DNA of 64,000 nt from Pseudomonas sp. GM18 (GTDB lineage Bacteria; Pseudomonadota; Gammaproteobacteria; Pseudomonadales; Pseudomonadaceae): contig NZ_AKJT01000001.1 in assembly GCF_000282195.1 (NCBI RefSeq), positions 1 through 64,000 on the forward strand. Direction: 5' to 3'. Under the pieces are notes generated by a model, which saw only the letters and a program-made list of their open reading frames with translations, was not told where the DNA came from and searched no databases. The translations under genes and the position numbers were made by a program. This document shows, piece after piece, positions 27,567 through 37,180 of this stretch (position 1 is its first letter; every line of letters starts with the position of its first letter).

Positions 27567-29990
27567 TTAAAAACCGACGCTGGCCTGCACAAAGAACGTG
27601 CGTGGCGCGCCGACGTACATCCCCGAGTTGTTGTCGCTGGAACGGGTGAAGTACTGCTTGTCGAAGATGTTTTTCACCCCGGCGCCGACTTTCAGGTTCG
27701 ACAATTGCGAACCGAAGTCATAACCACCGCGCACGTTCCAGGTCACATAACCCGGAATGTCACCGTACTGCCCGTCTGCGGAACCTTCGGTGATGTAGTT
27801 GCCGCTGAAGCTGCCATCGGCATTTACACCGGTCCCCGGCGAACGCTGTTTGGACTGGGCAAAGGCATCGAGGTTGTAGGTCCAGCGGTTGATGTCATAA
27901 CGCAGCCCGGCGGTGGCCACCTGACGCGAGTAGAACGGCAGGTCGCGGCCCTTGAAGCCCGGGATCTCGCCTTCATACGTGGCACGGGTGTAGGTGAAAC
28001 CGGCGTTGGCGGTCAGGCCGTCGAGCATCGGGTTGAGCGCCGACATGTCGTAATGCACCGACGCCTCAAGGCCCTGGTGCTTGGTGGCGCCAAGGTTGGT
28101 CCAGCCCACGTCGTTGCTGATGTATTGCAGTTCGTCATCGAAGTCGATGTAGAACAGCGTCACTTCCCCGCCCCACACGTCATCGTTGTAGCGCGTACCT
28201 ATCTCGTAGGTCTTGGCCTTTTCCGGGCTCAAGCCGTTGGCGGTGTTGTCGCCCGAACCACCCTGGCCGAGCTGGAAATATTGCAGGCTGCCGAACGAGG
28301 TTTCGTAGTTGGCGAACAACTTCCAGGCATCGGACAGGTGATACATCACGCTCAGGGCTGGCAGCGGTTCGTTGCTGTCGATGCTGCGGCGTTTTTCCTG
28401 CACGGGTTTGCCGGCGGTGTCGAGCACCGGCCTGTCGTGCCATTCGGTGCTGATGCTTTCAAAACGGATGCCGGGGGTCACGGTCCAGTTGCCGACATCG
28501 ATCTTGTCATCGATGTAAACGGCGTGGGCTTCGGTGCCGCCGGTGCGGTCCTGGAACACATGGCCATCGGAGGTCTTGGTGACCACCGGCTGATTATTCA
28601 CCAGCGCCAGACGGCTCGACTCTTCGTGCATGCCTTCTTTCAGGTAGCGATAACCGACGCTGGCTTCCTGCGTGGTCGGGCCCAGGTCGAACACATGGGA
28701 CACTCGCGGTTCGATGCCGAAGGTGTAGTAAGTGCGTGGATAAGAGCTGAGGGTTTTCTGGTCGCGCGCGGCGATGGTGCTGCCACGGAAGCTGTCGGAA
28801 TAGTAGGTCAGCACTTCGGCCTGGGTGCGGTCGTCGATCTGCCGCGCCCACTTGAACGACACGTCCTTGCGACGGCCGCTGAAGCTGTCATGGTCGCGGT
28901 CGGACTGGAACGGATCGGCGTCGTACTGCTTCTGCGTCAGGCCGCCGGGCATGTCGGCGCTGGCGTCGTAGTAATGGAAATTGAGGCTGAAATCGTCCTG
29001 ATCGGTGGGCGCCCAGTGGGTCTTGAGGATCACATCGTCGATGTCGTTGCCGTTGTTGCTTTTGCGATAACCGTTGCCGTTCACCCCCGAATACAACAGC
29101 GCCACGCCCATACCGTTATCGGCGGTGCCGCCGAGAAACGCGGTGTCGATGTGTTTCCAGCCACCGCGCTGGGTGGTTTCCAGGGTGGTGCCGATTTCAC
29201 CGGTGGCTTTCTCCGGGATCGCGCGGGTGACGAAGTTGATCACGCCACCGACGTTCTGTGGCCCATAACGCACGGAACCGGCGCCGCGCACCACGTCGAT
29301 GCTGTCGAGGTTGCCGGAGGAAATCGGCGCCATGGACAGCTGTGGTTGGCCATAAGGGGCGAAGGCGGCCGGCACGCCGTCGATCAGCACGGTGGAGCGT
29401 GGCGACAGGCGCGAGGTCAGGCCGCGCACGCCGACGTTCAGGGAAATGTCGCTGCCGCCGGTGCCGTTGGCGTCCTGCACTTGCACGCCGGGAATACGTT
29501 TCAACACGTCGCCAACGTTCATCGCACCCTGCTCGACCATGGCTTCGCGGCGGACCACCGTGCGCGCGCCGGGATGGTTTTGCACCACGGCGGCATTGGC
29601 ATCGCCGAGCCAGTCACCAACAACCTTGATGTCGGTCACACCCAGTTCCAGCGGGCCATTTGCAGCGGAAGTCGGCGCCGGCATCAGCGTGACCGAACCT
29701 TCATCGATCTGGTATTGCAGACCGCTGCCTTGCAGCAATTGGCGCAGGGCCTGTTCCGGCGAGAGGTTGCCATCGACGGCCGGGGCCTGTTTGCCCGCCA
29801 CCAGTTCCGGGCTGAAAAAAACCTGCAGCGAGGTTTGCTGGCCCAGCTGACTCAAAGCCTGGCCCAGTGGCTGCGCCTGAATATGAATGGCATCGGCGGC
29901 GAACGCCTGGGGCAGCGCCGAGCTGACCGCCAGGGCCAGAGCCAAGGGCAGCCAGGATGTTTTGTTGTTTTTAGCGGTGGTTTTCTTCAC
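27567..29990 (-). CDS. fecA: TonB-dependent ferric citrate receptor
   Basis: This 807-residue outer membrane receptor has a signal peptide ending at AFAA, an N-terminal signalling (STN) domain of about 80 residues (IHIQAQPLGQALSQLGQQTSLQVFF), a plug domain (PGVQVQDANGTGGSDISLNVGVRG) and a 22-strand barrel ending in Phe. The STN domain marks a transducing receptor working through FecR and FecI, both encoded directly upstream. Barrel blocks such as SFGSLQYFQLGQGG are typical of FecA. Another ferric chelate cannot be excluded. Confidence 0.88.
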   Translation of the reverse strand: MKKTTAKNNKTSWLPLALALAVSSALPQAFAADAIHIQAQPLGQALSQLGQQTSLQVFFSPELVAGKQAPAVDGNLSPEQALRQLLQGSGLQYQIDEGSVTLMPAPTSAANGPLELGVTDIKVVGDWLGDANAAVVQNHPGARTVVRREAMVEQGAMNVGDVLKRIPGVQVQDANGTGGSDISLNVGVRGLTSRLSPRSTVLIDGVPAAFAPYGQPQLSMAPISSGNLDSIDVVRGAGSVRYGPQNVGGVINFVTRAIPEKATGEIGTTLETTQRGGWKHIDTAFLGGTADNGMGVALLYSGVNGNGYRKSNNGNDIDDVILKTHWAPTDQDDFSLNFHYYDASADMPGGLTQKQYDADPFQSDRDHDSFSGRRKDVSFKWARQIDDRTQAEVLTYYSDSFRGSTIAARDQKTLSSYPRTYYTFGIEPRVSHVFDLGPTTQEASVGYRYLKEGMHEESSRLALVNNQPVVTKTSDGHVFQDRTGGTEAHAVYIDDKIDVGNWTVTPGIRFESISTEWHDRPVLDTAGKPVQEKRRSIDSNEPLPALSVMYHLSDAWKLFANYETSFGSLQYFQLGQGGSGDNTANGLSPEKAKTYEIGTRYNDDVWGGEVTLFYIDFDDELQYISNDVGWTNLGATKHQGLEASVHYDMSALNPMLDGLTANAGFTYTRATYEGEIPGFKGRDLPFYSRQVATAGLRYDINRWTYNLDAFAQSKQRSPGTGVNADGSFSGNYITEGSADGQYGDIPGYVTWNVRGGYDFGSQLSNLKVGAGVKNIFDKQYFTRSSDNNSGMYVGAPRTFFVQASVGF

Positions 29991-30087
29991 GTCGAACGTT
30001 GTCCTGTGGATCGCAAGAGTGTGCGTCTGTTAATGCAAACCAGTTGCAGTTGGACAAGAAGACGAAGAACTCGAAAAAAACCTGAAT

Positions 30088-31062
30088 CTATCGTGAAATT
30101 ATTTCCTGGCTGCCGTCATCGAGGGTGCGGATGGCCACCGGCAAAAAGCTCGGCAAGGCCTTGAGCAGCGCATCGGTGTTGTCGGATTTGAACACGCTGG
30201 TCAGGCGCAGATTGCCCACTTTGGCATTGCCAACCGACAGCGGTTTTTCCCGATAACGCGACACTTCCTCGGCCACTTCGCTGAGACTGGCGTTGTTGAA
30301 CACCAGTTTGCCGCTGCGCCATGCGGTCAGTTCTGCAGGGTTGACCGCATAGGCAGCGGCCACTTTGCCCTGGGCATTGATGCGAGTACCAAGGCCGGCG
30401 GTGAGGCTGACGAAATCGTCGCCGTCCCCTTGAACCTTGACCGTGCCCTGCTCCACCGCAACCCGGGTTTCGGCGCTGTCGCGGCGCACGTCGAACCGGG
30501 TGCCGGTGACCGTGACCTTGCCGCTGCCCGCCTCGACCACGAATGGGCGACTGCTGTCGTGCTCGACGCTGAACATCGCCTCGCCTTGCGTCAACTCGAT
30601 GCCGCGACGATCCCTTTCATAGCGCACCTGCACCCGGCTGCGGCTGTTCAGATCAATCACCGAACCGTCCGGCAACGCCACATGCCGACGCTCGCCAAGG
30701 GCTGTGGAATATTCCGCTGTGTAGGCCGCTGGATGGTTCAAACCACTGAACAACCCCAGGCCGAGCGCCACCGCCAACACGCTGGCGGCCACCGCGTAAC
30801 GCACCAGCGGACGACGCTTACTGCGCGCCGCCGGGGTTTCACACAAGGCGTGCAGACGCTTGGCCGGCAGCCGATCGGCCGCCACCCACAGGTTCTGGAG
30901 TATCTGATATTCGTTGCGATGCTGAGGGTGTTCGTCCAGCCAGATCTCGAAGAGGCGCTGCTCTTGGGCGCTGACGGCAGGTTCCTGCAAACGCACAAAC
31001 CACCGCGCCGCGTCGTCGCGAACCGTTGTTTGCCCGCACGCACAATCACGAGTATCCATCAT
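30088..31062 (-). CDS. fecR: FecR-type anti-sigma factor and signal relay
   Basis: This 324-residue protein has an N-terminal cytoplasmic anti-sigma region (DDAARWFVRLQEPAVSAQEQRLFEIWLDEHP), one membrane helix near residues 85-105 and a periplasmic FecR domain (VALPDGSVIDLNSRSRVQVRY, FDVRRDSAETRVAVEQGTVKV). It binds FecA in the periplasm and controls FecI. The ATG at 31062 has an AGGA ribosome binding site; a second ATG follows at once. It lies 58 bases after fecI and 97 before fecA. Confidence 0.9.
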   Translation of the reverse strand: MMDTRDCACGQTTVRDDAARWFVRLQEPAVSAQEQRLFEIWLDEHPQHRNEYQILQNLWVAADRLPAKRLHALCETPAARSKRRPLVRYAVAASVLAVALGLGLFSGLNHPAAYTAEYSTALGERRHVALPDGSVIDLNSRSRVQVRYERDRRGIELTQGEAMFSVEHDSSRPFVVEAGSGKVTVTGTRFDVRRDSAETRVAVEQGTVKVQGDGDDFVSLTAGLGTRINAQGKVAAAYAVNPAELTAWRSGKLVFNNASLSEVAEEVSRYREKPLSVGNAKVGNLRLTSVFKSDNTDALLKALPSFLPVAIRTLDDGSQEIISR

Positions 31063-31120
31063 GGAAAGTCCTGTTTGGCTGGGGATGAGAAGCCGGCGAT
31101 CTGTTCGGGACCACGCACAA

Positions 31121-31621
31121 TCATGGTTGTAACCCGTCCAGACGATCACGCAGATGCCGCAGGGTGCGGATCATATACTTTTCCACCATGTTCCTGGACA
31201 GCCCCAGGCGTTCGGCGATTTCGGCCTGGGTCAGGCCTTCGATCTTCTGCCAGACGAACACCTTGCGGCAGTTGAGCGGCAACTCGGTGAGCGCCCGCTC
31301 GATGGAATCGGCCAACTGGATCGCGTGCATGAAATGCTCCGGGTCGCCGGACGACGACACACTGTGATCGATCGCTTCCGACTCCATGGCGCCCCGCCGA
31401 TCCTCACGCCGATAACCGTCCACCGCGATGTTGCGCGCGGTCTGGTGCAAATACGCCCGAGGTTGCTGCACCGCCGCCGAATCGGACTCGAGCACCCGCA
31501 CGAAGGTGTCATGGGCCAGGTCCTCGGCCTGCTGACGATTTCTCAGGCGACGGGTCCAGGTGCCGATCAACTCTTCGTAATGCTCGAAAAAGCCGGGTCT
31601 GCGGGGCAGCTTGGGGGTCAT
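31121..31621 (-). CDS. fecI: FecI-type ECF sigma factor
   Basis: This 166-residue sigma factor has region 2 (AEDLAHDTFVRVLES, AYLHQTARNIAVDGYRR) and region 4 (FVWQKIEGLTQAEIAERLGLSRNMVEKYMIRTLRHLRDRL). It belongs to the iron-starvation ECF group and should direct fecA transcription once FecR is signalled. It is the first gene of the fecIRA set, with a weak Fur-like palindrome just upstream. Confidence 0.9.
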   Translation of the reverse strand: MTPKLPRRPGFFEHYEELIGTWTRRLRNRQQAEDLAHDTFVRVLESDSAAVQQPRAYLHQTARNIAVDGYRREDRRGAMESEAIDHSVSSSGDPEHFMHAIQLADSIERALTELPLNCRKVFVWQKIEGLTQAEIAERLGLSRNMVEKYMIRTLRHLRDRLDGLQP

Positions 31622-31648
31622 TGCGGTGTGCTGTGGGGAGGAGGCGTG

Positions 31649-31667
31649 AATAGTAATGCTTCCTATT
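31649..31667. promoter_or_regulatory. Candidate Fur box upstream of fecI
   Basis: AATAG and CTATT are inverted arms of a 19-base AT-rich element that matches about 10 of 19 positions of the Fur consensus. It lies 28 bases before fecI, where Fur control is expected. The match alone is weak. Confidence 0.3.
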
Positions 31668-31875
31668 AAACATAAGCAATGGATTCCACTACCGGTGTCC
31701 CTCTACAAGCTATCGTACTCAGGCCTCCCGGAGGATTGATCCGCAGCCCTCGGGAAATGGGCAATTAGAGGCAAGAACTGTCGAAGTGGCTTGCCCCTGT
31801 TGGGTGGCAAAGCGGCCCCAAATCAGCCATTGCAGTGATCCGACAAGTGCGTGGCAGAAGCTGCTTCCCGATCAC

Positions 31876-31911
31876 AAAAAATGCTCCATACCTTTCGATG
31901 CGGAGCATTTT
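31876..31911 (-). terminator. Intrinsic terminator of the orphan low-GC gene
   Basis: On the minus strand AAAATGCTCC and GGAGCATTTT form a 10-bp stem around a 14-base loop and end in six T. It lies 18 bases past the stop codon at 31930. Confidence 0.85.
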
Positions 31912-31929
31912 CCCTGTAGACGTCCTGAT

Positions 31930-32322
31930 TTACCTCTGGCCGCCAATTTCATCACAAGTCTCGCCCACAGCATTCACCAAACGAACCCGAATATCAGCAA
32001 ACGTGGGTGAGCCACCATTAATGGTATACGAAGCACGAGCCGAACCATTTCTAATGGGCTTGATATGCTGAAAATAGTCACCAATGGTCTTTTCCACACC
32101 GTCAGCGATATCACTTTTCGTCACAAAATGATTCAGTGATGTCTCCGTGTCCGGGATGGGGGACGTACCCGCATCGTCGCTGAACCCCAGCCATGAAAGC
32201 TTAAGCACCGCCCCAATTTGTACGCCGGTCAACGGTTCGAGTTTGACGCGTATCCCATTTATTGGATTGGATCTACAAATTATGGATCCATTAAATGCAT
32301 CGGGAAAAGTGATGTTGCTCAT
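31930..32322 (-). CDS. Orphan low-GC protein, possible Ig-like module
   Basis: I do not recognise this 130-residue protein. It starts MSNITFPDAFNGSIICRSNP and is mostly beta-prone, with LKLSWLGFSDDAG and SARASYTINGGSPTFADIRVRLVN resembling single Ig-like repeats found in large Pseudomonas surface or secreted proteins. No signal peptide is present. It has a GGAG ribosome binding site eight bases before the ATG and its own terminator, so it looks functional. Its base composition is clearly more AT-rich than its neighbours, which suggests recent acquisition. It lies just downstream of the two-partner secretion exoprotein gene. Confidence 0.6.
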   Translation of the reverse strand: MSNITFPDAFNGSIICRSNPINGIRVKLEPLTGVQIGAVLKLSWLGFSDDAGTSPIPDTETSLNHFVTKSDIADGVEKTIGDYFQHIKPIRNGSARASYTINGGSPTFADIRVRLVNAVGETCDEIGGQR

Positions 32323-32572
32323 ATGTTATCTCCAAAGTTCGTCATAAGTATTCCCCCTGCAGAGTTCAACCAGCCATCCACTGGGTTATTCGATTTAGAA
32401 CCAGAACTCTCAAAGTGACTACTGTCAGAAATAACAGGTTAATTAGACTTATTCCTCATAAGAGTCCCTGTCCATGAAGTTCAAATGTGTGGACTTGCTC
32501 ACGAAGAGGGTGTGTCAGCAACATTAAATGTTGACTGATATGCCCTCCTCGCGAGCAAAGGGATGCCTGTGT

Positions 32573-35500
32573 TTAGATGTTTTTCTTGTCGATCCCGGCT
32601 TGTAACGATTGGCTGTCGTAATGACCGCCGAGGGTTATGGGCCCGAGTTTGACGCTGTGCTCCCCGGCGGCGGAAACGTCGGGTTTACTGCCCTCGGCTT
32701 GCGGTTTTTCTGGCAGGTCGAGCCCTGCGTTGACCCCGTAATCGCGGTTACGCAGGTCGGTGGTGCTGACCTTGGAGCCCGCTAAATCCACGCGACCTTC
32801 AGATGAAGCGATCCGCGCGCCGGTCAATTGCGTTGGCCCATCCACCTTGAGATTCACGCCTTGTGTGCCGCTGATTCCAGAGGCTTGGCCGACGCTGTCT
32901 GTATGGGCATAACCGGCATCCAGTTTCAGGGTCGGCTTGTAATCCGTCCCGCCCGGTTTAGTGTTGTCGGCCACTTTGTCCTTGTCAGCGGGCGCTGCTT
33001 TCTTGCCGGTCAAACCGAGGTCAACATCGACCTTGGTGCTGGTCTGGCTGTCCTGGCGACTTTCCACGGTCAGGTCGCCACCGACCTTGCCGCTGACTGT
33101 CGTTGCATCGATCCGCGCCCCCACCAAATGCGCATCGCCAGTGCTGTTCAACACCACACTGTCAGCCTTGATCTGGCTGTTTTGCTGAGTCGTGCCTTGC
33201 AGGTAATCCACGCCCACCTTGGCCCCGGCATTGAAGCCATGATCACTCTTGGCGACGTCTTTTTCGTTGGTGACCGTCGGTGTGCTGTTGCTCAGATTAC
33301 CGCCGGCATTCAGTGCCACATTCCAATTAGTACGGTTCTGCGTGGACTGGGCGGACTCTTGATAGATCCCGCCGCTCTGCGCATCGAGGCTGATACTCGG
33401 GGCGCTGACCTGGGTGCCTTGCAGGTGGATTGAATCGCCGCTGAGTTGAATCTTGTCCTGGCTGTTGAGCTGGCCACCGGTGAGGGCCTGGCCGCTTTCA
33501 TTGACCCGACCGATGTTGAAGTTGGCACTCAGGTTGCCGCCCTGATCGCTGCTTTTCTCGGTGCTGGTTTTGCTGCCACCCACCTTCAAACCGCCACCGA
33601 GATTGCTGCCGGTGGCGCGATGGGTGTCGGTGGCCGCTTGCAGGTCGAGTTTGCCGTCGGCCTTCAGGTCGATGGTGCCACGGGTGTCGACTGTCGTCCC
33701 TCGCAGGATCTGGTCGCCGCCGCTGCTCAACTGCACCGGGCCTTTGCCCTCGATACTTGCCACACGGGCCTGGCTGTCCTGAGTCTGATTGCCTGTATGG
33801 TCGAGTTGGAAACCGGCGCCAAGATCAACATTCGTGCCGTTGGTGCCTGGCGCCGTGCCAACATTCAACGAGCCATTACCACGCAGGCTGGAGGTTTCGC
33901 TGCTCTGGTGGTCGTTGGCCTGATTCAACGCCAGTTCACCACCGGTCTTGATCGAAACACCGCCCTGCCCGCCATTGAACTGGCTGCCCTCAAACTGGCC
34001 GTCATTACGCAGGTTGATGTTCACGCCCTGGCTGCCGGCATAGCCAGCGACCACCCCGGTGGAACTGTCTTTGCGCGTGTGGCTGCTGCCGCCCGCTCCG
34101 CTGCCGCTGACATTCACGTCCTCACCGGTTTTGGTGTAGACCCGCACGTCAGCCTTGGCGTCCAGCGCCTGGTCGGTGCTGCTATGGGTATTACTTGCAG
34201 CGCTGGCCACCAGATTGTCGGCACTGATGCTCACCGTGCCCGCGCTCGCCTGGTATTGAGTGCCCCGATCCTGCAACGTGCCGGCGACGTTCACGCCCAC
34301 CGTGCCGCCCTTGAACTGGCTGACCACGGCGTGGCTGTTTTGCTCGGTGTGGCTGGCGTTCTGATGACCGATCGCCACGTCGATACCGACATTCGGCCGG
34401 CCGAGGTTGGCGAGTGCGTCCTTGTCCGGCACCTTGCCGTCCAGCACGCCTTTGACCGCTGTTGCGATCGGTCGGGCGATGTCCTTGTACTCGACGTTGG
34501 CACCGATGTCCGCCGACCAGTTGATGTCTTTATGAGTGCTGCTGTCGGTGTTGCTCGCAGCCCGATTCTCGACCTCGCCCGCAGCGACAGTCAGACCTTT
34601 GCCAGCATCAAGACGCGCACCTTCCGTGGTGAGTTTGCCGGTGTTGATGTTCAGGTTGCCGCTGCTCTGCACGCGGGTGGTTTGTGCGGTGGTTTTGTTC
34701 GTGGTGTCCTGGGAGGTGCCGCGGGCGAAATCGACGCCGCTGCCGGCGCGATCGAGGCCGCCGGTGTAGTAGAAACCGCCGCTGGTGCTGCTCTTGTCCG
34801 TCGAGGTGCTGTGGCTGTCCTGCTCGGCCGTTAGCGACACGTTTTTACCGCTCAGGGTCGCGTCGCCGTGGGTGGCTTTGACGTCGGCACCTTTAAGGGT
34901 CAGCTCACCGCCCGCGGCCAGTTGCACGTTAGCGCCGCTGAGGCTGGCGCCCTGCTGGCTCACATCATTGCTGCTCGTGGTTTGTTGCTTGCCTTCATAA
35001 TGCACACCGGCGCGGTACTGGCCGGCGCCCGGTGCGTTTTCCTTGGCATAGGCGTCGAAGCCACGGGTCTCGGTGGTGTTGCCGGACTCGTGGGTGTTTT
35101 GCGCGGAATGCACGTTGATATCGCCCGCCGCCTCGGCGCCGAGGGTGCCGTTGGCCTTGACCGTGGCGCCGGCCACGTCGAGGTCTTTGGCGCTCTTGAG
35201 CTTGAGGTTGCTGTCGGACGTCAGCTCGCTGCGCACCGTGGTGCTGTCCTTGCTGTTTTGACGGGATTCATCCTTGGTGATGCCGAAAAACGTGCTGTCC
35301 TTGTCGTGGCGGTTGGCATGTGAAGTGTCCTGCACGCCATCGATTATCAGCGAGCCTTTGTCGCTGATCACACTGGCCTCGCTACCACCGCGCACCTGGC
35401 TACCGCTGATGCGCACGTCGTCTGCCTTGACGATCAGTTTGCCGCCGGCGTTGACCTTGCTGCCCTGGTTCAGGGTTTTGCCCTGATCCCCATCGCCGGT

Positions 35501-37180
35501 CTTGCCGAAGAAACCACCTCCCACCAAATCACCGGAATAGCGATTGTCGCTGTTGCGCCGGGTGCGGCTGGCGCTGGTGATTTCTACCCGTTTGCCGGCG
35601 AGCTGGATATCCCCCTTACTGCTCAACTCCGCGCCCTCGGCACGTAACAACGCCGCAGTGGCCAGGGCGATGTTGCCGCCCTTTAACTGGCTGGTAATGC
35701 TGCGCTGATCTTCGCTGCTGGTGTCCCAGTTGGCCTTCCACAAGTGTTTGCGGTGGTTGCCCTGATCGGTTTGGGTATGGCTTTCGGTGGCGGCTGTCAG
35801 GCGCAGATCGCCGCCGCTCTGGACGTTGAGGATGTTGGCGGCATCGACCTTGGCCGCTTTGAGTTCGGTGTCGCCACCGGACGACAATTGCGCGTCACGG
35901 CGGGCGACAATCTGGCTGCCGTGTTGACGCGAATCGCTGTCGGTCTGGGTCCTGTCGTAGGTTTCCCAGGTGATGCCGATGGTGCTGTTGCTCCAGTTTT
36001 CGCGCTTCTCTTGAAGCTTGCGGCTCTCGACGGTGGTCAAGGTCAGGTTGCGCTTGGCCTCGACCTTGACATCACGGCCGCTGACGTCGGCGGCGGCCAG
36101 GGTCAAGTCCCTGCCACTGTGCAGACCGACATCGCCCTGGCTGCTGCGCACGCTGGCGCGAGTTACATCAAGGCTGTCGGGAACCGCCTGGCCGCTGATG
36201 CTCAGGTCACCGGCGGAACGAATCTGCACGCCGTCACGACCGTCGACCTGCACCGGGCCGACCCGCACGCCAGCGCCTTCGGCGGTGCTGACAATGTTGA
36301 TGCGCCCGGCTTGCATGGCGCCAAACAGGCTGGCGTCGATGCGTTGCTCCTGAGTGTTGCCGGCCGGGTCCACGGTTTTCACCTGGCCGCTGGCGTAATC
36401 CACCTGGTTGCGGCCAATAGTGAGGTTCAATTGATCCCGGGCGCTGAGGCTGCCCTGGCTGTCGATGCGCGGGGCGATCAGGTTGATCGAACCTTCGCGG
36501 TTTTGCAGGCCTGCGCCTTGAATCTGCAAGGAGCCGGTGGCATCGCGGGTGCTGAGGGCTTGCAGCTTGCCGTCATTCAGTTCCGGGCGACCGACCACCA
36601 GATTGGCGTTTGGGGTGTTGATGAAACTGCCACCGTTGACCGAGATGCCGTTGGGGTTGGCCAACACGTAATCGGCGGCGCGGCCGAAGATTTCCTGGGC
36701 GCCGTTGAGGGCCGACGGGTTGCGGCTGATCACTTCATTGAGGATCACGCTCGCGGCCTGCCCCTGGAGTTGCGGGTTGGCCGCCAGTTGCCCGGCGAGT
36801 TGCGACTGACCGGCTTGCAAGGCGTTGTTGAGCACCAGGCCCTGACGGTCGACGTTGTAGTCCAGAAACTGGTTATGGGACAGGCCGGAGCCGTTGGGCG
36901 CAACGATGTTGACGATGGGCACGCCACCTTGGGTTTGCAATTGCGCGGTGCCACCGGGACCTGGCGCGACCACCACGCCCCCCGCCAGCGCGTTGGGCAG
37001 GTGCGCGATCAGGAACAGGCTGGCAATCGCCCAGCGCAGTTTGCCCCGAGGGGAAAGATGGAACGCAAATGTCTGTGCAGGCATAAAAACCTCTCGATTT
37101 AAGTGCGGCATCACGTTGCGCGCTGAGTTATTGGCCGTGGCTGTAGCGCTCAGGTCCGACGGCTGTTTGTCGGTATTCAT
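32573..37180 (-). CDS. FhaB-type two-partner secretion exoprotein
   Basis: This 1535-residue protein has an extended leader to about residue 65 (IASLFLIAHLPNALA), then a TPS secretion domain with NGSGLSHNQFLDYNVDRQGLVLNN and NPNGISVNGGSFINTPNANLVVG. The rest is a beta-helix of hemagglutinin repeats (forms of SGGDLxLxxA and SKGDIQLAGKRVEI). The C-terminus ends in repeat-like sequence with no VENN pre-toxin motif and no toxin domain, and no immunity gene follows. It is short for the family, so it is either a small adhesin or a truncated one. Its ATG overlaps the stop of the transporter gene by four bases. Confidence 0.85.
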   Translation of the reverse strand: MNTDKQPSDLSATATANNSARNVMPHLNREVFMPAQTFAFHLSPRGKLRWAIASLFLIAHLPNALAGGVVVAPGPGGTAQLQTQGGVPIVNIVAPNGSGLSHNQFLDYNVDRQGLVLNNALQAGQSQLAGQLAANPQLQGQAASVILNEVISRNPSALNGAQEIFGRAADYVLANPNGISVNGGSFINTPNANLVVGRPELNDGKLQALSTRDATGSLQIQGAGLQNREGSINLIAPRIDSQGSLSARDQLNLTIGRNQVDYASGQVKTVDPAGNTQEQRIDASLFGAMQAGRINIVSTAEGAGVRVGPVQVDGRDGVQIRSAGDLSISGQAVPDSLDVTRASVRSSQGDVGLHSGRDLTLAAADVSGRDVKVEAKRNLTLTTVESRKLQEKRENWSNSTIGITWETYDRTQTDSDSRQHGSQIVARRDAQLSSGGDTELKAAKVDAANILNVQSGGDLRLTAATESHTQTDQGNHRKHLWKANWDTSSEDQRSITSQLKGGNIALATAALLRAEGAELSSKGDIQLAGKRVEITSASRTRRNSDNRYSGDLVGGGFFGKTGDGDQGKTLNQGSKVNAGGKLIVKADDVRISGSQVRGGSEASVISDKGSLIIDGVQDTSHANRHDKDSTFFGITKDESRQNSKDSTTVRSELTSDSNLKLKSAKDLDVAGATVKANGTLGAEAAGDINVHSAQNTHESGNTTETRGFDAYAKENAPGAGQYRAGVHYEGKQQTTSSNDVSQQGASLSGANVQLAAGGELTLKGADVKATHGDATLSGKNVSLTAEQDSHSTSTDKSSTSGGFYYTGGLDRAGSGVDFARGTSQDTTNKTTAQTTRVQSSGNLNINTGKLTTEGARLDAGKGLTVAAGEVENRAASNTDSSTHKDINWSADIGANVEYKDIARPIATAVKGVLDGKVPDKDALANLGRPNVGIDVAIGHQNASHTEQNSHAVVSQFKGGTVGVNVAGTLQDRGTQYQASAGTVSISADNLVASAASNTHSSTDQALDAKADVRVYTKTGEDVNVSGSGAGGSSHTRKDSSTGVVAGYAGSQGVNINLRNDGQFEGSQFNGGQGGVSIKTGGELALNQANDHQSSETSSLRGNGSLNVGTAPGTNGTNVDLGAGFQLDHTGNQTQDSQARVASIEGKGPVQLSSGGDQILRGTTVDTRGTIDLKADGKLDLQAATDTHRATGSNLGGGLKVGGSKTSTEKSSDQGGNLSANFNIGRVNESGQALTGGQLNSQDKIQLSGDSIHLQGTQVSAPSISLDAQSGGIYQESAQSTQNRTNWNVALNAGGNLSNSTPTVTNEKDVAKSDHGFNAGAKVGVDYLQGTTQQNSQIKADSVVLNSTGDAHLVGARIDATTVSGKVGGDLTVESRQDSQTSTKVDVDLGLTGKKAAPADKDKVADNTKPGGTDYKPTLKLDAGYAHTDSVGQASGISGTQGVNLKVDGPTQLTGARIASSEGRVDLAGSKVSTTDLRNRDYGVNAGLDLPEKPQAEGSKPDVSAAGEHSVKLGPITLGGHYDSQSLQAGIDKKNI

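Larger units (their letters stand above)
31622..31929. other. Intergenic region, fecI promoter and orphan-gene terminator
   Basis: These 308 bases hold the fecI promoter side, the Fur-like element and the terminator of the gene starting at 32322. The middle, about 31670-31870, shows no gene or element that I can support. Confidence 0.5.

Noticed and set aside
31786..32010. 74-codon plus-strand frame downstream of fecI
   Set aside because: It overlaps the terminator and the 3' end of the minus-strand orphan gene and shows no protein-like features.
32573..37180. Contact-dependent inhibition toxin (CdiA)
   Set aside because: No VENN motif, no distinct C-terminal domain and no convincing immunity gene were found.
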